Part shown: in pieces, positions 55,881 through 64,000 of the stretch
Position numbering within the stretch: position 1 is the first letter of the stretch
Layout: each line of letters opens with the position of its first letter
NCBI GenBank assembly: GCA_036346225.1
Contig: JARFIW010000966.1
Location: 2,920,501 to 2,984,500, forward strand
From: Platerodrilus igneus
Taxonomy: Eukaryota > Arthropoda > Insecta > Coleoptera > Lycidae
Direction of reading: 5' to 3'
Length of the DNA: 64,000 nucleotides
Translations under genes and position numbers: made by a program
The notes under the pieces: model-generated
Databases searched by the model: none
Seen by the model: the letters and a program-made list of their open reading frames with translations, nothing else
Told to the model about the DNA's origin: nothing

Positions 55881-57775
55881 TTCCCAAAGAAATTAAAATG
55901 AAGAGAAATTGTTTACCGTGGAGCATTCTTTACTCTCATATGAAAATGGGTGAAATATTGACCTACGTTTGAGACAGGACTAACAGAAAAGTATAAATAG
56001 AAATTTAACAATAAGGTCCCCAGTAAAACTGTAGAACTGTAATGTTAGCAGTTGTTAAAGAATTTCATCGTACCGGTAGCGTATTATGTGAGCGAAAGTG
56101 TTCCTCACATCGTAGAATACCGTTTTGATCAACAATAATGAAAGGTAATCTTGATCAAGTCAGTATACAAAAAGAACTGTAACGCGCTGCGTTACGTAAG
56201 CTATAAATTGGGATGGACAAACTAAATATGGACACGCCTTTTGTAATAAATTTTGTAAATAATTAATCTTTAACTAAACAGGACATTTTGTTTCTATAAC
56301 GGTCATTCAGTTAATGAGGTGTAACATTATAGCTCTTACTTACATTGTAGAGATAATTATTTAGGACGATGACTTAATTTAAAACCGTAAATGAAAACAT
56401 ATCTCAAAATTACAAGACACTGCTTATGCATTTCTAGTAAAAAATATAATTTACAATAGACAGCAGTCTTCAGTCCCGACCACCAAAAATACTTAAAATA
56501 ATTACAACACTAATACAAATTACATACAAAGTACCGTAATAATAACGTTGTATACAAGCATAGATTATAGCTTGATACATTATATTAACGGATGCTAAGC
56601 GCAATTAATAAGATTTTTATAGATGGAGAAATGTGATATAACAACACAGTTAAAAGTTAAGTTCGGAAAGTGAAATTCCAAAAGTAAGTCAAAAAAATCA
56701 AAATGTAGTAATACAAGCAAGTAGTAAGCGGACTGGCGAATTGAAAGTTAAACAAAACACTGCCTCAAGACTTAAACAAAGATTCCTGCATGGAAAAACG
56801 CGGACTGCGTTCGTTTTGAACTACGTTTACAAAGACAGGGCAGATTTCAAATTACGGGTATGTGGAATTTAGGGCGTTACTATTGGTTAAATCCAATGAT
56901 TTGAAAATTTGCGTATTGAGAACTGTGTTAGTGGGAAAGAAAGCATGAAATGAAAATACGGATTGTTTCTGGACATTTTTAAATTTAAGATGTATTTGAA
57001 AATTTAACAGTGAGCAATATACAAGCAGATATGCCTGCATTTTTTAATTATGTATTAGTGATTTTTAAATGTACGTTCTATTGGTGAAATCTAGTAATAG
57101 TAAAAGCATTAGTATTTTGAATGGATAATGAAATTAGAAAAGGGAAGCTTAGTATTTAAATGTTTTCTGTTTGCGATTAAATGGAATTTCCATTAATTGA
57201 AATTTAAAATGTCATGTAATCCAATACGGAACGGAAAAATTTGGAGTGATAGTATTGTTGATAAATTTCATTTAATGTTTTTTTCTCAGATTCCTTTTAG
57301 TAATACTTGACCAGATGGATGTTAGGCAGCTAGCTTTTTCTTTTAAGGAACATATTGCAATTATTTAATGTTAATAGAGGTTAAGTTTAGATTGAATATT
57401 ATTTGCATTTATTTATGAACCAAGTATAACAAGCTAGTTGTAAAAGGATATCCTATCACCATAGTTATAGAATGGCATTTGGAAGAGGCACTTTATTTGT
57501 TTTTTCTTAAATTGGCCAAAAGTCTATTGATTATTTTTACGGTATTTTAAAGGAAAATAAAATATACGAGACCAGTCACATATAAACTGAACCAAAGAAA
57601 ATATGCAACACAATGTTATTTTGTTGAATTAGCATTCTTTTGAATTTCACAGAACTAATTAACCTTATTTGATACTATGTATTTTTAACAGTTAATCGAC
57701 AAAATCTGATACTTATATCAACAACAGTAAGTATAAAATACAAACAAAAAAGAAAAAGAGTCTAATGCGTCATAG
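55881..57775. other. No gene recognised
   Basis: AT-rich sequence with a few short frames (for example 57040-56852 minus). None has a recognisable motif. Confidence 0.5.
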
Positions 57776-57985
57776 TTGGACCAAATTTTAGTCAGAGTTA
57801 CAACTGCGTGCAGTCACCTTTTCGTTTTAAAACGGCATCGATTCTCTTTGGTATTGTGTCACGAAGTACTAATAATTTGCTTTTTCTTTCCTTCTTCTAA
57901 AATTTCAAGTCCCCGATTTGTGCAATCGCTTATGTTCATAAACAGGCTACGCGGAAATACTTTTAGAAAACATTCAGTTACATAA
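57776..57985 (-). pseudogene. Possible Tc1-like transposase C-terminal fragment
   Basis: On the minus strand, after frame changes, LRDTIPKRIDAVLKRKGDCT (about 57870-57810) resembles the C-terminal (V)DSMPRRIxAVIKAKGGxTKY of Tc1-family transposases. Only this end is visible and the match is short. It could be chance; I see no catalytic residues. Confidence 0.4.
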
Positions 57986-58058
57986 CTACACCGATTCAAT
58001 TGATCTGTGCTAAGTGAAATTTTCTTTTATGGCAAAATAAATCTAGAAAAAAAAATTT

Positions 58059-58331
58059 TTAGTTTATATCTGACAAGATGACATAAGTCACTGAATTAGT
58101 TGGATTCAAAACTTGTACAACATCATTGACTATATCGCTTATATTTTCGTTTTCACTATTTGATTCATTACTATATTCTTCTTTATTTGCGCTATCTTCA
58201 CTTTGCTCATCAGATGATAAAGCAAAATCTTTATCTTTTACACTATCATCGCTACTATAGTTTATATCATCAATTTCATCTATATGGTTATCAAAATATT
58301 CAAGTTCTTCGTGAGTTAACTTTGGGTTCAT
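58059..58331 (-). pseudogene. piggyBac-like transposase N-terminus (truncated)
   Basis: ATG 58331 opens MNPKLTHEELEYFDNHIDEI, followed by a long acidic Ser-rich region (SSDDSVKDKDFALSSDEQSE). That is the usual N-terminal style of piggyBac transposases. The frame stays open for only 90 codons and the DDE core is absent. A piggyBac-type end with a TTAA site lies 430 bases upstream on the same strand, which supports the assignment. The sequence alone is low-complexity and would not be enough. Confidence 0.6.
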
Positions 58332-58764
58332 TTTGAAAAAAAATCATAGTTCATATCTGTTGGGACAAATTTATCCCAAGAAAAAAGACTGTAGAGACAT
58401 ATGATCCCAGGCTACATATTTTACTAATTACATCATTAAAAATACATGATAAACAGTAAAAACTTATTACTTACTTGGATAGTTATATAAGTGTACAAAT
58501 AGACAAGTAAAATAATTTTTATTCGGTTGGAAAAACTGTTAAAAACACTAATTTCAAGGACCAATGTCAACACGTGGTTTTTCTTCGTACTATTTTTTTG
58601 GTTAATATCACTTTTTCTAGATGTCTCTACTTGTCAAATACACAGCAGATGTATAAACTACTGAAATATCCCATCCCAATTTTATTTCAAAGAAGTTTAT
58701 AAAAATTAGTATTTTTTGAATATTGCTTGGGATAAATATATCCCGACAGTAGTGAAAGGGTTAA
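58059..58764 (-). mobile_element. piggyBac-like element, one end only
   Basis: The minus strand reads TTAA then CCCTTTCACTACTGTCGGG (TTAA at 58764-58761, element starting 58760). A CCC start next to TTAA is the piggyBac signature. Inside the end, GGGATATATTTATCCC is an inverted pair, echoed near 58358-58378 by GGGACAAATTTATCCC. The other end was not found between 55000 and 58059, so the element is truncated. Confidence 0.65.
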
Positions 58765-58840
58765 AGAAAATGTGCAGGTTAGCTCAGAATAGGAAACATT
58801 GGAGGTACGCGTCCACCCATTTCCAGGAATAACGATCTAG
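58765..58840 (-). repeat. Repeat R1 block A fragment
   Basis: The minus strand reads TTCCTGG, then GACGCGTACCTCCAATG, TTTCCTATTCTGAGCTAACC and TGCACATTTT, which matches block A at 18672-18735. The piggyBac end abuts it, so piggyBac appears to have inserted at a TTAA in this repeat. Confidence 0.85.
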
Positions 58841-58841
58841 T

Positions 58842-58863
58842 GATGATGATGATGATGATGATG
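58842..58863. repeat. (GAT)n trinucleotide run
   Basis: About seven GAT units in a row. Confidence 0.95.
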
Positions 58864-58880
58864 CTATTTGAGAAAAACTT

Positions 58881-59771
58881 TGAAGTGATTTGTAGGGTTT
58901 CTAAGTCGTTTCTCATTGGTTAATAATTATTGAAAATATCATAGGGTACATTTGAAGGTAAATGTTCGAATAGCTCAGTAACCACTTGCAGGTTTCTGAA
59001 CGCATTCCGCTGTCAGAATTTACATAATGCGAGCATGTATAGGGACGATCGATCAAGTCGACCTGATTAAACGACTTTGTTTTGAGCTTTCAAGATGGCA
59101 AGGTTGAAACATTTTCACTTGACGGTTTATTATTAAAGGTAATGTTTTAAGTTTATAATTATTTAAGGTAATCTGATTACATGGCGGGGAGGAACATTGG
59201 TAGTCAAGGTGCAGGTCATCTTCCTGGTGTCCCCCCTCTTCAACTTTAACTGGGTAGTATTGGCCTCGCCGACCTCAGTACCTACCAGAAAAGACTAGCT
59301 GGTTTACACTAACGTTTTTTCAGTTGTCACGTGAGATATGCATGGGTAACAGTTGACATCCCGTTAAATTCAATGTTGGTGATCTGGGGATTTGTACGTT
59401 ACCCGTCCTTGTCGAGATATGCCAAATGCAGTTGGAAGTGTGAGGGCAGTCTGGGGTTTTCGCTGCCGTACTCTTTCCCAATCGCCCAGACTGAGTACGG
59501 CACTGTTTGCTTTGAATTTCAATTCATATTATTTTCATGCGAATGATCTATTTAGTGGTTATTCTTTTGATTAAAAGTAAGTTAGGCAAATACTGTAGTT
59601 TTATTTCAAACCTTCCCGCCTTAATGCCATCTTCTCAGTGTGAATTTGGGTTACATTATAACAACACAACGTAGGTGCCGTCGAGCCACTGCCACTAGAT
59701 GTTACATCATGGAGCCCGGTGCACCGTTCATAGAGGGCGTTTGGGTCGGCCTTCAGGTCGGTTACACTACA
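58881..59771 (+). repeat. 5' LTR (short form) of the tRNA-His element
   Basis: The 891-bp LTR begins TGAAGTGATTTGTAGGG and ends GTTACACTACA. Compared with the right LTR, about 1 kb between GATTACAT and TTCCTGG is replaced by 37 bases (GGCGGGGAGG...). The minus-strand frame 59798-59601 overlaps its end and is not a gene. Confidence 0.82.
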
Positions 59772-59776
59772 GATTT

Positions 59777-59794
59777 TGGTGCCGTGACCAGGAT
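59777..59794 (+). other. Primer binding site, tRNA-His type
   Basis: TGGTGCCGTGACCAGGAT is complementary to the 3' end of tRNA-His (ATCCTGGTCACGGCA plus CCA). It lies five bases after the LTR end, as expected. Confidence 0.8.
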
Positions 59795-60738
59795 ACACTG
59801 TTGATGGCGTTGTGAGGGGTTTGAAATTCTCTTTGTTTTATTTTTATATTATTTCTTGTTAGAACATGTTTCTGCTGTTTGTTTTATGCTGTAGGTTAAT
59901 CCCAGTGTAACATGCCGAGCCATCCAATGTTGGTGCCAAGTTACTCCAACTCTAACAGCTTGAATAACAGCAACGTCTAGATTTATGGAACGGCAGCAAC
60001 TGGTTATTTAGGTTATACTGAAAGCCATAATAGGAAGTTTTAATGGGGACAACGCTTTTCCTGCAAGGAAGTTGATTATTGTAGGTACTGCTGCGGATTC
60101 TGGGGTCTTTAACTAGCAATGTAAGTTTTGTCGCATTATACCGTAGAACCCTTCAGTTCTGTGGTAATTTTAATAAATCTTGTGTTTTAGATGAGTCAAC
60201 GTCTCAACCAATGGTTACTATAGGGAAACCATCTTTTTTGTGGCGATCAACATAATATAGTTGTTTTTTTTATCACTTTTATAAAGCAGTAGGATTCGGC
60301 ATGTAAGATAAATCGGAAGTCGATAAAAAAAGCTGTCAAATTTCGTCTGCTTTTGATTGATTTGACATCAAGGAGGTTTTCTGTTCAACTTTTAATATTT
60401 TCAGACTGATTTTCTTGTCCATTTTTGTTCGCAGGATCAGCAGAACTCTATGCCGAATTATTTTCTTTAGAAATTATACAGTATGCCCCACTTACCTACT
60501 TGGAATGTATGAAAGTTTATGGTGTTGATATCTGTTCGATAGAGCAACTAGATTTGAGTATAGGACAGGTAGGTACAGTAGTAGTTGCCCGAGGGAAACT
60601 TTAGGTTTTTGTAATGGTTCAAGTTTTGTTCACTTAGTTCACAAACCATTAATGTCGCTGAGGGTACCACAAATCACTGTTTCCGACAATTTAACTGGTA
60701 ACCACTCGTCCTGAAACTTCTTTTCGTTTATTACCACA

Positions 60739-61030
60739 GATAATTATAACGTGTGGATCTATCGAATTCCTGATATGGATCGATTCTGGTTCCAAGGTTT
60801 CTTGTATTAATGCAGGGAATTTCAAGAGGTTACCAGATACATATATACCAATGCTACTGGTGGCTAGATTTAAGGGGCGCTATTGGAGCAGTGAAGTTCT
60901 TGCATCAAATTTCAATGATGGCTGAAACATCAACTTTATAACGAATCACTGAAATTTTATCTTTCTTTTAATGTTGTTGATGGGTTGGTTTGGCCAGATC
61001 TTTTGGGTATAGATTGAAGGTATACAGTGA
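60739..61030 (+). pseudogene. Protease-like relic of the tRNA-His element
   Basis: A plus frame starting near 60739 reads IEFLIWIDSGSKVSCINAGN, like a retropepsin active site (family: FLIDSGSxxSxI). About 85 residues on, in a shifted frame, VDGLVWPDLLGID resembles the second conserved loop. A stop and at least one frame change intervene. No RT follows. The match is short, so I am only moderately sure. Confidence 0.5.
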
Positions 61031-61826
61031 ATCCTGCTGAAAGTTATTTGTAAATTTTATCATTTATTTTCGGGATCATATTGCATAACTGAGGAGACTT
61101 ATCCTAATGTAGGTACCTAGTATTCCAACTGCGGGACAGCAGTGGGGCAATATAGGTAATCTCTAATATTATTATAGGGACCTATAGTATGACATTATTC
61201 GCATTGCAGTTGGGTATGGAACTGGATTTTGAATTGTCATCGGGTATATCTCATGTTGATTGGGCAGTTTATGTTTGTAGTTATCTTTGCAGAATATTTA
61301 CTCCGTTGTCTTGGTTTCGTTCTTAGCAGATCGGGTTGCACCTGGTATGTCCATTGATTGTATTCACAGGTATATGTATGGGGCCTAATGCTTGTCACCT
61401 GTAGGTTACGGAGTTTTAAAATACTTTTGAAGGGTTGATCGATGGAATGGCATTTACTTTCATCCTTCTTGTAGAAGTTTCTGAAATCATTACAAGGTTT
61501 CTTTTACATTTCTTTATATTGGTGATAACCTATAATGTCCAAATTTCAAGACGATATTTATGAAAACCTATAGTTGTGTTGGTTTGATTACCAGTGCATT
61601 TATGTTTGACTAAACTATTAGGCGAATCAGCTGTAGAGCATCCATATCTACTTCTTGTTCTTTTCTACCGAAGCACGATTAAGATGAGGTATCTTTGGGT
61701 CTTTTGCAGTTTGCTTATATCTTTCAATACTTGAACCTTTTACCATTGCTGACAGGTAGTGAAAGGGGTGCTGAAGAAGATATCGAGCCTCGTAATTTTC
61801 GTTCGAAACTTCTTCAAAGGGGCGAA

Positions 61827-63749
61827 TAAAGTGATCCGTAGGGTTTCTAAGTCGTTTCTCATAGATTGATAATTATTGAAAATATCATAGGGTACATTTC
61901 GATTTTTGAAGGTATTTGTTCGAATAGCTCAGTAACCACTTGCAGGTTTCTGAACAATCCGCTATGTCAGAATTTACATTATGCGCGCGTGTGTAAGGAC
62001 GATCGATCAAGTAGACAGGCTTAAACGACTTTGTTTTGAGATTTCAAGATGGCAAGGTTGAAACATTTTCACTTGGCGGTTTTTATTAAAGGTAATGTTT
62101 TTAAGTTTATAATTATTTAAGGTAATCTGATTACATCTTGTATTCAGAGCTTTCTTTTGCATGTGATGTTGGTGTTTATTGTAAAACCATTAGTTATTTA
62201 ACCATAGAAGGAAAGATTTTTTTGATTACCTGTTGCTTTTTGAGATTGATGAATACAAATGCTGCCTTGCCGGTTGTTTTACTTGCGATGCTTAATATAG
62301 GTGATTTACGTTTTTATTGCACGTTTTATGTGTAAATGACTGTTTGGTTTAACAACTGAAAGCTAATACTTTTCATTTAGTATCTAAATCAGGGTAGAAC
62401 TAATATTTGTTTATTTGAAATAATGTTTATTTAGTATTTAATACTGAGTTGTAACTCCAATTGCATTGCACCTGTTACAGAATCAAGAGTAAGCGTATTC
62501 TTATTGTGATTTTACGAACAATTTGTAACAATACCATCCCTTGCATATATTGAATCAAATTACTAGGCAAGCTTGAACATGAACAGTACTTTATTTCTGT
62601 TATATTTGTTTTGGTTATAAGATTGAAATTGAATTAACTATATTTGTTTGTAATGCAACAATTTATTTAATTTTTAAAAGGTACGTTTTTACCGATGCAA
62701 TCATAATGAATGATTTTTAACGTTTGCTTACTAGATTTCATATATTCTAACCAACATGCTTTATATAAACATTTAGCGCCTGAATCTGGGCTTGTTTTTG
62801 TGCTATAAAATTTTGATATCTACGTTTTTGCTGCCTACGTGTTTTATAATATTTGATATTTGTGATGCATTTGACATTTTTGTTTTATGTGAAATTGTTT
62901 TATTTTAGCTTATTAACCACATATTCCACTGCATTGCTCATATCTTGGTTTAAACTTAATTATATATTTTGTTGTTTTTGTATATCCTACTATATAGCCG
63001 ATGTTCCTATATAATTAACTAGTATTGAAAGTTTGTGATAATAGTTGTGATGTAATTAACTTGAACCTCTGGTATGACTGACCTTCACGTGCCTTATACG
63101 TTTGCATTTATGACTGTGTTGGAAATAGTCTATTCAATAATAAGCGCTTTTTTAACTAAGCGCAATCGTACCATAAGTTCCTTTCAGCAATTCATGTTCC
63201 TGGCGTCCACCCTCTTCAACTTTAGCTGGGTAGTATTGGCCTCGCCGACCTCAGTTCCTACCAGAATAGACTGGCCGGTTTACACTAACGTTTCTTCAGT
63301 TGTCACGTGAGATATGCCTGGGTAACAGTTGACATCCCGTTAAATTCAATGTTGGTGATCTGAGGACTTGTACGTTACCCGTCCCTGTCGAGATCTGCCA
63401 AATGCAGTTGGAAGTGTGAGGGCAGTTTGGGGTTTTCTGTGCCGTACTCTTTCTCCAAAAGCCCAGGCTGAGTACGGGACTGTTTGCTTTGAATTTCAGT
63501 TCCTATTATTTTCATGTGAATGACCTATTTATTGGTTATCCTTGAGATTAAAAGTAAAGTTGGGTAAATGCTGTAGTTTTATTTCAAACCTCCTCGCCTT
63601 AACGCCATTTTCCCAGTGTGAATTTGGGTTACATTATGACAACACAACGTAGGTGTCGTCGAGCCACTGCCACTAGATGTTAGATCATGAAGCCAGGCGT
63701 ACCGTTCATAAAGGGCGTTTGGGTCGGCCTTCAGGTCGGTTACAGTACA
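61827..63749 (+). repeat. 3' LTR (long form) of the tRNA-His element
   Basis: The 1923-bp LTR begins TAAAGTGATCCGTAGGG and ends GTTACAGTACA. It matches the left LTR in its first 310 and last 555 bases. The middle (62137-63194) is AT-rich, has no coding motif and has no counterpart on the left. Confidence 0.82.
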
Positions 63750-63753
63750 ACTT

Positions 63754-64000
63754 AAATATTTTGAAGGTACAATAACGGTAGAAAAGTTATTAGGGGCATT
63801 CCTCACTATAGGGCCTTTTGAAATAGCGAACTCTGAGCAAAGCACTATTTTGGACATTGCTATTGTGGATCTAATCTGCAATAGTTATATTTTACTAATA
63901 TAAAAACGTAAATTGTGTTTTCCGTAGTTATTTAGTAAATTTTTCAAATTCAACCACACACGACTTTCTAGCTGAAGTAATCGATACGTTGTATAGGCAA
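63754..64000. other. No gene recognised
   Basis: AT-rich flank of the tRNA-His element up to the window end. The minus-strand frame at 63881-63579 is mainly LTR sequence. Confidence 0.5.

Larger units (their letters stand above)
58877..63753 (+). mobile_element. LTR retrotransposon with tRNA-His primer site, degenerate
   Basis: The element runs 58881-63749, starts TGAAGTGAT and ends GTTACAGTACA. ACTT is duplicated outside both ends (58877-58880, 63750-63753). LTR parts recur as 58881-59181 with 61827-62136, and 59219-59771 with 63195-63749. In the left LTR the two parts are 37 bases apart; in the right LTR they are 1058 bases apart. The internal region (59772-61826) has a perfect tRNA-His primer site and a relic of a DSG protease, but I cannot recognise gag, RT or integrase. 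AAAGGGGCGAA before the right LTR is a possible polypurine tract. It could be Ty3/gypsy or BEL. Confidence 0.82.

Noticed and set aside
59601..59798. Minus-strand frame resembling 63579-63881
   Set aside because: Both are antisense to the ends of the two LTRs of the tRNA-His element. Conservation follows from LTR duplication.

Overview
The window reads as intron- and intergenic-type DNA from an arthropod, most likely an insect. It is AT-rich, has no operons or bacterial gene spacing, is full of (TA)n microsatellites, and carries insect-type transposable elements: Ty3/gypsy lineages, an errantivirus-like element with an env gene, mariner, two hAT families, piggyBac, a non-LTR element and tRNA-derived SINEs. 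Almost every recognisable protein is a transposon protein and nearly all are broken. The only candidate host coding exon is at 36497-36976 on the minus strand, with a CpG-rich, CRE-containing stretch upstream.

Layout. 1-3753 (minus): gag-pol of a Ty3/gypsy element with a tRNA-Lys1,2-type primer site, running off the left edge. 5740-6478: mariner transposase relic. 7469-7486: orphan tRNA-Lys3-type primer site. 10980-15570: complete but mutated Mag-lineage LTR retrotransposon with 171-bp LTRs, its integrase split by a SINE. 17000-17930: non-LTR reverse transcriptase relic. 18655-20145: dispersed repeat family with a second full-length copy of the same SINE. 20149-20905: tRNA-Trp primer site, an array of degenerate copies of it, and a gag fragment. 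21968-22985 and 33925-34100: copies of a second tRNA-derived SINE family. 24105-31459: young LTR element with about 2.1-kb LTRs, gag, protease and a truncated RT, sitting between (TA)n tracts. 36497-37560: putative host 5' exon and promoter. 38605-43330: 5'-truncated errantivirus-like element (pol, env, 3' LTR).

43341-47620: DUF4371/ZMYM1-type hAT transposase relic, split inside its coding region by a solo LTR (44822-46964) of the same family as 24105-31459, again bordered by (TA)n on both sides. 48140-51377: complete ZBED-type hAT element with perfect 8-bp target duplications. 53115-54085: mariner-like (DUF4817 type) transposase relic. 55749-55880: foldback palindrome. 58059-58760: piggyBac end with the transposase N-terminus. 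58881-63749: LTR element with a tRNA-His primer site and LTRs of unequal length.

The most unusual observation is the ~2.1-kb-LTR family. Both insertions are bordered on both outer sides by (TA)n tracts, and one of them lies at a spot that in related hAT proteins is ordinary coding sequence. Its LTRs also carry an internal copy of the LTR-end plus primer-site segment. Other notable signals are the tRNA-Trp primer-site-like array, the two SINE families with visible target duplications, and the long C-poor, purine-rich tract before a 3' LTR. I see no CRISPR array, no rRNA gene and no convincing functional tRNA gene.
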